Below the pieces are notes generated by a model. The model had not been told where the DNA came from and ran no database searches. It saw nothing but the letters and a program-made list of their open reading frames with translations. From the NCBI RefSeq assembly GCF_023923205.1, contig NZ_CP099490.1, positions 558,001-622,000 on the forward strand: a stretch of 64,000 nucleotides of DNA, read 5' to 3'. Made by a program: the position numbers and the translations under genes. The stretch comes from Ornithinimicrobium cryptoxanthini (GTDB taxonomy: Bacteria > Actinomycetota > Actinomycetes > Actinomycetales > Dermatophilaceae). This document shows positions 50,122 through 58,106 of the stretch, piece after piece (positions within the stretch are counted from its first letter, which is position 1; every line of letters begins with the position of its first letter).

Positions 50122-51735
50122 ATGTCCCAGCAGGTCAGCAGTCCCGGCGACGCGCCCACCGTCCTCGACGGCACGCCGGAGCACCTCGACTACGCGACGA
50201 AGCCACCTTTGTGGCTGACGGTCGTGAAGTGGGTGCTGATCGCCCTTGCCGTCGCGGTCCTGCTGTATGCCGCCCAGCAGCTGGTCGAGGCCGGCCAGAT
50301 GCTGATGGTCATCCTGGTCGCGTTCGTCGCCATGTGCATTCTGGCGGTCTACTCCACCCGTCGGGCCATCCCGCTGAAATACCTGCTGCCCGGTCTGCTG
50401 CTCACCCTCGCGCTGCAGATCTGGCCCCTGATCTACACGGTCAGCCTCTCCTTCACCAACTACGGCGACGGCCACCTGGTCTCCAAGGAGGAGGCGGTTT
50501 CGGCGATCGAGGCCAGCTCGGTGCGCCAGGTCGAGGGGTCCGAACGCTACTCGCTCAACATCGCGGTGCCGGACGGCCAGGACGCCGCCACCGGCGACCT
50601 GCTCTATCTGCTGACTGACCCGGAGGGCAACTACCTGGTCGGCAGCGCAGAGGGCGTCGAGCCGCTGGACCCGGAGACCGTGGAGGCGGGCCCGACCGGG
50701 CGCATCATCAGCGCCGAGGGGTTCATCACCCTGTCTGCGACCGAGGTCAACGCTCGCTCGGCCGACCTGGCCGAGTTCGCGGTGCCGACCGAGACCGGTG
50801 GCATCAAGCAGATCGGCCTGTCCGAGGCGTTCATCGGCGAGCCCACCAAGGTCTATGACGAGGCCAACGACACCATCACCGACACCCTGAGCGGCAAGAT
50901 CTATGTCCCGGAGGAGGCCAACTTCGTCCCGCAGGACGGGGTGGGGCCCGCGCTGCCACAGGGCTGGCTGGAGAACGTCGGGCTGAGCAACTACACCGAG
51001 GCCCTGACGAACCCGCAGCTGCGCAGCGGGTTCGTCAAGGTCCTGGTCTGGAACTTCGCCTTCGCCGCGATCACCGTGATCTCGACGTTCCTGCTGGGCA
51101 TGGCCCTCGCGCTGCTCTTCAACGACGACCGGCTCAAGTTCCGCGGGATCTATCGGTCGCTGCTCATCCTGCCCTACGCCCTGCCGATCTATGTCACGGC
51201 GCTGGTGTGGTCCTCGATGTTCAACCAGGACTTCGGGTTGATCAACAGTCTCACCGGCCTGGACATCAACTGGCTGGGTGATCCATGGGCGGCGCGAGGT
51301 GCGCTGCTCTTCACCAACCTGTGGCTCGGGTTCCCCTACATGTTCATCGTGTGCACCGGTGCCCTGCAGTCGATCCCGGGCGAGGTGAGGGAGGCGGCCG
51401 CCATCGACGGCGCCGGCCCGTTCCGCACCGTGCGCTCGGTGATCATGCCGCTGCTGCTGGTCGCAGTCGGTCCGCTGCTGATCGCCTCGTTCGCGTTCAA
51501 CTTCAACAACTTCGGTCTGGTCTTCCTCTTCAACGAGGGCGGACCGTTCACCGGCGGGCAGAGCCAGATCGGCTCGACCGACCTGCTGATCTCGTGGGCC
51601 TACCGGCTCGCCCTCGGTGGCACCCAGCCGAACTTCGGTCTGGCCTCGGCCATCGCGGTCTTCATCTTCTTCATCGTGGCGATCATCAGCTATCAGGGCT
51701 TCCGCTCCACCAAGGCACTTGAGGACGTGAACTGA
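50122..51735 (+). CDS. malF: Maltodextrin ABC transporter permease MalF
   Basis: 537-residue permease. It is longer than most sugar permeases because, like E. coli MalF, it has a large external domain (about residues 120-290) between early membrane helices and the core. The EAA loop is EVREAAAIDGAGPFRTVRSVIMPLL. About eight membrane helices are visible, including two closely spaced near residues 35-75. ATG 50122 follows the tandem repeat and GGAGACATCG. MalG follows after one base. Confidence 0.93.
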   Translation: MSQQVSSPGDAPTVLDGTPEHLDYATKPPLWLTVVKWVLIALAVAVLLYAAQQLVEAGQMLMVILVAFVAMCILAVYSTRRAIPLKYLLPGLLLTLALQIWPLIYTVSLSFTNYGDGHLVSKEEAVSAIEASSVRQVEGSERYSLNIAVPDGQDAATGDLLYLLTDPEGNYLVGSAEGVEPLDPETVEAGPTGRIISAEGFITLSATEVNARSADLAEFAVPTETGGIKQIGLSEAFIGEPTKVYDEANDTITDTLSGKIYVPEEANFVPQDGVGPALPQGWLENVGLSNYTEALTNPQLRSGFVKVLVWNFAFAAITVISTFLLGMALALLFNDDRLKFRGIYRSLLILPYALPIYVTALVWSSMFNQDFGLINSLTGLDINWLGDPWAARGALLFTNLWLGFPYMFIVCTGALQSIPGEVREAAAIDGAGPFRTVRSVIMPLLLVAVGPLLIASFAFNFNNFGLVFLFNEGGPFTGGQSQIGSTDLLISWAYRLALGGTQPNFGLASAIAVFIFFIVAIISYQGFRSTKALEDVN

Positions 51736-51736
51736 C

Positions 51737-52672
51737 ATGACTGCAGGCACTCCCGCCGACGGCGACCTGGCCGCCATCAGCACGGACACCTCGCAGGTGC
51801 GCCAGGCCACCACCCCGGTCACCCGCAACAAGAAGGGGCGCAGCAACTGGTGGCGGCATGCCCTTGCGCTGCTGGCCCTGGCCTTCGCGATCCTGCCCAT
51901 CCTGTTCATCGTGTCCTCGGCGTTCAACAACGCCGGCACGTTGTCCACGTCTGGTCTGCTGCCGACCCAGTTCGGGATCGACAACTTCAAGGACCTGTTC
52001 AGCGACCCGGCCCGTCCCTACTGGACCTGGTTCAAGAACTCGATGATCATCTCGGTGGTCGCCACCGTCGCCACGCTCTTCCTCGGCGCGAGCGCTGCCT
52101 TTGCGTTCTCCCGTCTGCGCTGGACCGGCCGACGTCCGGGCCTGCTGATCATCCTGCTGCTGCAGATGTTCCCCGCCGTGCTGGCCTTCGGCGCGCTCTA
52201 CATCACCTTCGCCAACATCGGCGAGATCATGCCGGCGATCGGTCTGAACACTCTCGCCGGGCTGATCCTGGTCTATCTCGGCGGCGCCATGGGCTCGAAC
52301 ATCTGGCTGCTCAAGGGCTACTTCGACACCGTGCCCAAGGAGCTGGACGAGGCCGCCTACATCGACGGGGCCTCGCACGCCCGGATCTTCTTCACCGTCA
52401 CGCTGCGCCTGGTCACCCCGATCCTGGCGACGGTCGCCATGCTGGCCTTCGTCGGGTTGTGGGGCGAGTTCCTGCTGGCCTCGATCTTCCTGACCGACGT
52501 CAACGAGCAGACCCTGGCGGTCGGCCTGTGGCAGACCCGCAACGCCGACGTCAACCGCTACTTCGGCCAGTTCGTCGCCGGCGCGGTCATCGCCTCGATC
52601 CCGGTGGTCCTGGTGTATCTGTCCCTGCAGAAGCAGCTGATCGGCGGACTGACGCAGGGCTCGGTCAAGTAG
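51737..52672 (+). CDS. malG: Maltodextrin ABC transporter permease MalG
   Basis: 311-residue permease with six membrane helices after a polar N-terminus of about 40 residues. Motifs: ILPILFIVSSAFN, SAAFAFSRLRWTGRRPGLL and the EAA loop ELDEAAYIDGASHARIFFTVTLRLV. The last residues KQLIGGLTQGSVK match the MalG C-terminus that contacts the MalK ATPase. ATG 51737 lies one base after the malF stop. The GH13 gene begins 4 bases after its own stop. Confidence 0.94.
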   Translation: MTAGTPADGDLAAISTDTSQVRQATTPVTRNKKGRSNWWRHALALLALAFAILPILFIVSSAFNNAGTLSTSGLLPTQFGIDNFKDLFSDPARPYWTWFKNSMIISVVATVATLFLGASAAFAFSRLRWTGRRPGLLIILLLQMFPAVLAFGALYITFANIGEIMPAIGLNTLAGLILVYLGGAMGSNIWLLKGYFDTVPKELDEAAYIDGASHARIFFTVTLRLVTPILATVAMLAFVGLWGEFLLASIFLTDVNEQTLAVGLWQTRNADVNRYFGQFVAGAVIASIPVVLVYLSLQKQLIGGLTQGSVK

Positions 52673-52676
52673 CCCG

Positions 52677-54617
52677 ATGCTGACCCCCCATCACGACGGC
52701 TCACCGCTCTACGTCTCGCAGGCTGCCCCCAGTGCAGGCGACACCGTGTCGGTGCGGGTCCGCATCCCGCACGGCTCTCGGGTCGGCGCGGTCCACGTGC
52801 GCACGGCACCCGACGGTGAGCAGGAGTTCGTCACGGCCACCCGCACGCACCGCGACGACGTCGAGTCCTGGTGGCAGGCCGAGCTGGTCCTGCACAACCC
52901 GGTGACGCACTACCGCTTCCTGCTGGAGGGTGGCCCGGACGGGGCGCAGACTTATCGTTGGCTCAACGGCACCGGGCTGCACCCGCGGGACGTCCCCGAC
53001 GCCGCGGACTTCCGGATCGTCACCTATCCGGGCCCGCCGACCTGGGCCACGGGTGCCGTGGTCTACCAGGTCTTTCCCGACCGCTTTGCCAGGGACTCCT
53101 CCGTGGAGCCCGTCGGCGACCCGGGCGGGCCGCGCACGGATCTGCCGGACTGGGCCACGCCGGCACGGTGGGACGACCCGGTCGAGGAGACGATGGCCGG
53201 CTCACAACAGGTCTTCGGTGGCACCCTGGACGGCATCGGCGAACACCTGGACCACCTGGTCGACCTCGGCGTCACGGTCCTGTATCTGACCCCGTTCTTC
53301 CCGGCCCGCTCCAACCACCGCTACGACGCCGCCACCTTTGACGCCATCGACCCGATCCTCGGCGACCCGGAGTCGCTGGCCCGTCTCCAGGAGGCGGCCC
53401 ACGCACGCGGGCTGAAGGTGATGGGCGACATCACCACCAACCACACCGGTGACGCGCACGAGTGGTTCACGGCGGCGCTGGCCGACCCGAGCGGCCCGTA
53501 TGCCGACTGGTATGTCCGCAACCCTGGTGCGGTCCCCGGGGCGACCCGGGAGTGGATCACCTGGCTGGGCGTGGACAGCCTGCCCAAGCTGGACCACACC
53601 AACCCCGCCGTCCGCGACGCCCTGGTGAGCGGTCCGACGTCGGTGATCCAGCGCTGGCTCCAGCCGGGTGCCGGCCTGGACGCCTGGCGGGTGGACGTGG
53701 CCAACATGACCGGCCGCTACGCGGGCACCGATGTCAACCACGAGGTCGCCCGGTCGGTGCGGGACGCGGTGGACGCCGTCGCCGCCGAGCACGGGACCGA
53801 GCCGCTCCTGGTGGCCGAGCACGTGCACGACCACAGTGCCGACGCGACGGGGGCCGGCTGGCACGGCGTGATGAACTACTCGGGCTTCACCAAGCCGCTG
53901 TGGACCTGGCTGCGGCACGAGGGGTTCGCGCCGAAGTTCCTCGGGTCACCGGTGCGCGTCCCACGGCTGGGCGGCGAGCTGGTCGCCGAGACGATGCAGG
54001 AGTTCTCCGCCATCGTGCCGTGGCGCTCGCTGAGCCACTCCTTCACGCTGACCGGGTCGCACGACACCACCAGGGTCGCCACCCTCGTGGGGGGCGAACG
54101 GGAGCAGATCGTGGTCGCGGCGGGACTGCTGCTGACGGCGCCCGGCATCCCGATGATCTGTTATGGCGACGAGATCGGGATGCCCGGCAACTTCGGCGAG
54201 GCAGGGCGCCGGCCGATGCCCTGGGCGGCCGCGCCTGCGGCTCCCGGCGGGGAGCCGGTCGACCCGAACCTGTGGGACGAGGAGCTGCGCACGGCCTATC
54301 GCGACCTGGTCCACGCCCGGCGCAACCATCCCGCCCTGGCGGCCGGAGGGATGCGCTGGCTGCACGCCGAGGGCGATGCGCTGATCTTCCTGCGAGAGCA
54401 CCCTGAGGAGACCGCACTGGTGCACCTCGCGCGCGCCGCCCACCCACCGATCACCCTGCCCGCGGCCGACCTGCCAGGGGCGAGCGCCGGCGCCTCGGCA
54501 TACGGCCCGGTGGTGCGGACCGACGACGAAGGCGACCTCGCCCTCGCGGCCGACCGGCCTCAGGTGCGGATCTGGACCTGGCGGACCACCGCCCCGACGT
54601 GGGAGATGATCGCGTGA
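52677..54617 (+). CDS. GH13 alpha-glucan hydrolase (neopullulanase/cyclomaltodextrinase-like)
   Basis: 646-residue cytoplasmic enzyme, no signal peptide. An N-terminal beta domain (residues 1-115, VRVRIPHGSRVGAVHVRT) precedes the GH13 barrel: region I GDITTNHTG, region II LDAWRVDVAN with nucleophile Asp340, region III VAEHVHD with Glu381 and region IV TGSHDTTR with His462-Asp463. The N-terminal domain suggests a cyclomaltodextrinase or neopullulanase cleaving imported dextrins inside the cell. It is cotranscribed with malEFG and lacI (4-base overlap GTGA with lacI). Exact bond specificity cannot be read. Confidence 0.9.
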   Translation: MLTPHHDGSPLYVSQAAPSAGDTVSVRVRIPHGSRVGAVHVRTAPDGEQEFVTATRTHRDDVESWWQAELVLHNPVTHYRFLLEGGPDGAQTYRWLNGTGLHPRDVPDAADFRIVTYPGPPTWATGAVVYQVFPDRFARDSSVEPVGDPGGPRTDLPDWATPARWDDPVEETMAGSQQVFGGTLDGIGEHLDHLVDLGVTVLYLTPFFPARSNHRYDAATFDAIDPILGDPESLARLQEAAHARGLKVMGDITTNHTGDAHEWFTAALADPSGPYADWYVRNPGAVPGATREWITWLGVDSLPKLDHTNPAVRDALVSGPTSVIQRWLQPGAGLDAWRVDVANMTGRYAGTDVNHEVARSVRDAVDAVAAEHGTEPLLVAEHVHDHSADATGAGWHGVMNYSGFTKPLWTWLRHEGFAPKFLGSPVRVPRLGGELVAETMQEFSAIVPWRSLSHSFTLTGSHDTTRVATLVGGEREQIVVAAGLLLTAPGIPMICYGDEIGMPGNFGEAGRRPMPWAAAPAAPGGEPVDPNLWDEELRTAYRDLVHARRNHPALAAGGMRWLHAEGDALIFLREHPEETALVHLARAAHPPITLPAADLPGASAGASAYGPVVRTDDEGDLALAADRPQVRIWTWRTTAPTWEMIA

Positions 54618-55621
54618 GCCGTCTGGCCGACCTGGCTCAGCACGCCGGTGTGAGTGAGGCCACCGTGAGCCGGGTCCTCAACGACCGACCGGGGGTCGCC
54701 GCCGGCACGCGGCAGGCGGTGCTCACGGCGCTGGACGTGCTGGGCTATGAGCGTCCGAGCAAGCTGCGCCGCAGCAGCGCCGGACTGGTGGGGCTGGTCG
54801 TCCCGGAGCTGACCAACCCGATCTTCCCGGCCTTCGCGCAGGCGGTGGAGACCCACCTGGCAGCCGCCAACTACACCCCGGTGCTGTGCACGCAGGTGCC
54901 CGGCGGCATCCACGAGGACGACTACGTCCCGATGCTGCTCGACCGCGGCGTGGCCAGCATCATCTTCATCAGCGGGCTGCACGCGGACAGCAAGGCAGGC
55001 GTGGAGCGTTACACGACGCTGCGTGAGCGGGGGCTGCCGATCACCATGATCAACGGTTACCGCGAGGGCGTTGAGGCGACGTTCATCTCCAGCGACGACG
55101 TGGCCGGCATGCATCTGGCCGTCCGCCACCTGCGCGAGCTGGGACACACCCGGATCGGACTCGCCACCGGCCCCTCGCGCTATGTCCCGGTGCAGCGCAA
55201 GATCGCGGGTTACGCCGAGGCGATGGATGAGCTCCTGCCAGGGCGGGAGCACTTCACGGAGACGACACTCTTCACCGTCGAGGGCGGGGTCGCCGCCGGC
55301 CGCAAGCTGCTGGAGCAGGGCGTGACGGCTGTCGTGTGCGGCTCGGACCTGATGGCCCTCGGGGTCATCCGGGCGGTGCGCATGGCGGGCCTGCGCGTGC
55401 CGGAGGACGTCTCGGTCATCGGCTCGGACGACTCGCAGCTGGTCGGCTTCACCGACCCTCCGCTGACGACGGTGCGGCAGGACGTCGAGTCGATGAGCGA
55501 GGCCGCGGTGACGGCCATCCTGGAGGAGATCCACGGCGAGGAGGTCGTGCACCGGGAGTATCTGTTTGCCCCCGAGCTCATCCTGCGTCGTTCGACCGGT
55601 GCCGCGCCCGGTCGTCGCTGA
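54614..55621 (+). CDS. LacI-family repressor of the maltodextrin operon
   Basis: 335-residue repressor. HTH in residues 1-24: VSRLADLAQHAGVSEATVSRVLND; hinge helix SKLRRSSAGLVGLVVPEL; periplasmic-binding-like sugar domain with TNPIFPAFAQAVETHL, GLATGPSRYVPVQRKIAGY, SDLMALGVIRAVRMAGLRVPEDVSVIGSDDS. GTG overlaps the GH13 stop (GTGA). As the last gene of the operon it probably represses it through the 18-bp palindrome at 48484, giving autoregulation; the inducer is likely maltose or a dextrin. Its 3' end overlaps convergent otsB by 44 bases. Confidence 0.92.
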   Translation: MSRLADLAQHAGVSEATVSRVLNDRPGVAAGTRQAVLTALDVLGYERPSKLRRSSAGLVGLVVPELTNPIFPAFAQAVETHLAAANYTPVLCTQVPGGIHEDDYVPMLLDRGVASIIFISGLHADSKAGVERYTTLRERGLPITMINGYREGVEATFISSDDVAGMHLAVRHLRELGHTRIGLATGPSRYVPVQRKIAGYAEAMDELLPGREHFTETTLFTVEGGVAAGRKLLEQGVTAVVCGSDLMALGVIRAVRMAGLRVPEDVSVIGSDDSQLVGFTDPPLTTVRQDVESMSEAAVTAILEEIHGEEVVHREYLFAPELILRRSTGAAPGRR

Positions 55622-56417
55622 CGGCACGATCGGCACCAGCGGCGCGCCGCAGCTCGAGCAGCTCGCGCAGCAGGACCAGCACCTGGCTCTCGTCGTGCAG
55701 CCGGTGCTGGGCGAGCGTGGCACCCTCGCCGACCTTGACGCTCACGTCGTGGGGTCCCAGCACCTCGAAGGCGTGCTCGTCGGTGACGTCGTCACCGAGA
55801 TAGATGGTGGCGTCCACGCCGTGGGCCGCGGCCAGCTCCCGCAGCGCGCTGCCCTTGCCCACGTGCTGGGTCGCCAGCTCCAGGACGCCCTTGCCGGGGG
55901 TGACCACCAGGGCAGGATGCCCGGCGGCGACCGCGTGGCCCGCACGCAGCGCCGCCGCCTCGTCAGCCGGTGGCATCCCCCGGGTGTGCAGCACCAGAGA
56001 GTGCGGTTTGCGCTCGATCCGAGCGCCGGGGTGCTGCTCGAGCAGAGAGATGAGGTCTGTGTCGAGGGCGCGATAGGTGCTGCGCTCCTCCTCATCCATC
56101 ACGGGTCCGACCTCGGCATAGGACGTCTCCACCCCGTGACTGCCGATGAGCAGCAGCGGCTGGGCCGCCCCGGAAAGGGTGGTCAGCGTCCCCAGCGCGC
56201 GGCCGGACACGATCGCCACAAGGGTGCCGGGGAGGGCGGCGAGCTCACCCAGCGCCTCGATGCTTCCGGGCAGTGGTCGCGCGGCCAGCGGCTCGTCGAC
56301 CAGAGGCGAGAGGGTCCCGTCGAAATCGACCGCGACCAACAGCGACGGGAGCGCGGCCAGGCGTCGCAGGGCAGCAGACAGGGCGGGCTCTGACGTGGCT
56401 GCCCCCGCGCCGCTCAT
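55578..56417 (-). CDS. otsB: Trehalose-6-phosphate phosphatase
   Basis: 279-residue HAD-superfamily phosphatase. Motif I VAVDFDGTLSPL (about residues 28-39, nucleophile and acid Asp), motif II IVSGRAL, motif III Lys in TPGKGVLELA and motif IV LGDDVTDEHAFEVL. HGVETSYAEVGP and the ERKPHSLVLHTRG cap region are typical of OtsB. ATG 56417 overlaps the otsA stop (ATGA). 44 bases of its 3' end overlap the lacI coding region on the other strand, so both C-termini may be family-atypical. Confidence 0.93.
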   Translation of the reverse strand: MSGAGAATSEPALSAALRRLAALPSLLVAVDFDGTLSPLVDEPLAARPLPGSIEALGELAALPGTLVAIVSGRALGTLTTLSGAAQPLLLIGSHGVETSYAEVGPVMDEEERSTYRALDTDLISLLEQHPGARIERKPHSLVLHTRGMPPADEAAALRAGHAVAAGHPALVVTPGKGVLELATQHVGKGSALRELAAAHGVDATIYLGDDVTDEHAFEVLGPHDVSVKVGEGATLAQHRLHDESQVLVLLRELLELRRAAGADRAVSDDRARHRSNDAG

Positions 56418-57877
56418 GACGCCCCCGGCTTCGCGGGGGCGGCCTCGAGCGCCGCGAGATATTTGCGTGCCCAGGCGAAGACGTCGTTGGAGCGGACCCG
56501 GCGTCGCAGGGCCAACATCCGCTTGCGCTTGGCTGCAGGGTGCTCGTGCATGGCCTCCAGGATGGTCCGCTTGAGCCCGGCGATGTCGTGCGGGTTGCAC
56601 AGGAACGCCGAGCTGAGCTCGTGGGCCGCCCCGGTGAACTCGCTGAGGACCAGGGCACCGCCACCGTCCCAGCGGCTGGCGACATACTCCTTGGCCACCA
56701 GGTTCATCCCGTCCCGCAGCGGAGTGACCAGCAGCACGTCCGCGGCCAGGAAGAGCGCGGCCATCTCCTCCTTGGGGTAGGAGTGGTGCAGGTATTCGAC
56801 CGCGGCCGCGCCGATCACCGAGTGGTCGCCGTTGATCCGACCCACCTGGGCGTCGATCTGGGCCCGGAGCTCGCGATAGGCGCTGACCCGCTCCCGGCTC
56901 GGCGTGGCGATCTGCAGCAGGGTCGCCTGGGTGGGGGTGACGTCGCCGTCGGCGAGCAGCTCGGAGTAGGCGCGCAGCCGGTGCCGGATCCCCTTGGTGT
57001 AGTCGAGCCGGTCGATGCCGAGCAGCACCGTCTCGGGGTTGCCCAGCGAGGCGCGGATCTCGCGGGCACGCTCCCGGACCGCGGAGGTGCGGGCGAGCTG
57101 GTCGAGGCTGGTGAAGTCGATCGAGATGGGCACGGCGGCGACCCGCACCCGTCGGGGCACGCCGGACCGGTCGTCGTCGGCACCGTCCCACGAGACCACG
57201 TCACCGGTGCGGGTCGCCCCCAGGAGCTGGTGGCAGGCCCGGGCAAAGTTGCCGGCATCGGTGGCCCGCTGGAAGCCGAGGAAGTCGGCACCGAGCAGGC
57301 CGCGCAGGACCGACGCGCGCCACGGCAGCTGGCCGAAGAGCTCGACGGAGGGGAACGGGATGTGGTTGAACCACCCGATGCGCAGGTCGGGACGCAGGTC
57401 ACGCAGGAGGGCGGGGACCAGCTGGAGCTGGTAGTCGTGGACCCAGACGGTGGCACCGTGCGCGGCCACCTCCACGATCGCCTCGGCAAAGCGCTGGTTG
57501 ATCCGCCGGTAGGCCGCCCACCAGCTGCGCCGGTAGTGCGGCTGGACGATCACGTCGTGGTAGAGCGGCCACAGGGTGCCGTTGCAGAACCCCTCGTAGT
57601 AGTCGCGAATCTCGTCGGCGGACAGGGCGAGCGGCTGCAGTCGCACACCGTCCCGGGCGAACGGTTCGATGCTCTCCCCGGGGTCGCCGGCCCACCCCAC
57701 CCAAGCGGCCTCCCGGCCCTCCATCACCGAGTCCATCGCGGTGACCAGGCCACCGGGACTGGTCTGCCAGGTGGACGTGCCGTCGTCGTCGACCACGCGG
57801 TCGACAGGCAGCCGGTTGGCCGCTACAACGAGGTCGAACGTGCTCCGGTCGTCAACGGTGCTCTGCGGGGAAACCAA
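56414..57877 (-). CDS. otsA: Trehalose-6-phosphate synthase
   Basis: 487-residue GT20 enzyme joining glucose from a nucleotide sugar to glucose 6-phosphate. Motifs: VVAANRLPVDRVV, PGGLVTAMDSVM, YYEGFCNGTLWPLYH, VHDYQLQLVPALLR, NHIPFPSVELFGQLPW, GIDRLDYTKGIRHRL and TPLRDGMNLVAKEYVA. TTG 57877 is chosen because ACAGGAG lies five bases upstream; GTG 57883 overlaps that site. First gene of otsA-otsB. With TreZ it gives two trehalose pathways, osmoprotectant and energy store. Confidence 0.92.
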   Translation of the reverse strand: MVSPQSTVDDRSTFDLVVAANRLPVDRVVDDDGTSTWQTSPGGLVTAMDSVMEGREAAWVGWAGDPGESIEPFARDGVRLQPLALSADEIRDYYEGFCNGTLWPLYHDVIVQPHYRRSWWAAYRRINQRFAEAIVEVAAHGATVWVHDYQLQLVPALLRDLRPDLRIGWFNHIPFPSVELFGQLPWRASVLRGLLGADFLGFQRATDAGNFARACHQLLGATRTGDVVSWDGADDDRSGVPRRVRVAAVPISIDFTSLDQLARTSAVRERAREIRASLGNPETVLLGIDRLDYTKGIRHRLRAYSELLADGDVTPTQATLLQIATPSRERVSAYRELRAQIDAQVGRINGDHSVIGAAAVEYLHHSYPKEEMAALFLAADVLLVTPLRDGMNLVAKEYVASRWDGGGALVLSEFTGAAHELSSAFLCNPHDIAGLKRTILEAMHEHPAAKRKRMLALRRRVRSNDVFAWARKYLAALEAAPAKPGAS

Positions 57878-58093
57878 AACCACTCCTGTGCCGTCACAGG
57901 CTCGCGAGATGACCGCCCAGGACCGGTTGTCGGGCACGTCGTGGAAACCATCTCGGCAGCCTGATCGTTGCCGTCCTGAGCCTAGTCCGCGGCGAAGTGG
58001 GTCGCGATCCGGCAGCGCGGCCGTCGCCTGTGCGGGCGAGCCAAGTCCGAGCCGAAGTCGTCGAGTTGCACGGTTGTCACGAAGGGAACGCAA

Positions 58094-58099
58094 TACGGT
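58094..58099 (+). promoter_or_regulatory. -10 box of predicted leaderless kinase transcript
   Basis: TACGGT, seven bases, then ATG at 58107. Confidence 0.55.
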
Positions 58100-58106
58100 G
58101 GTAGCC

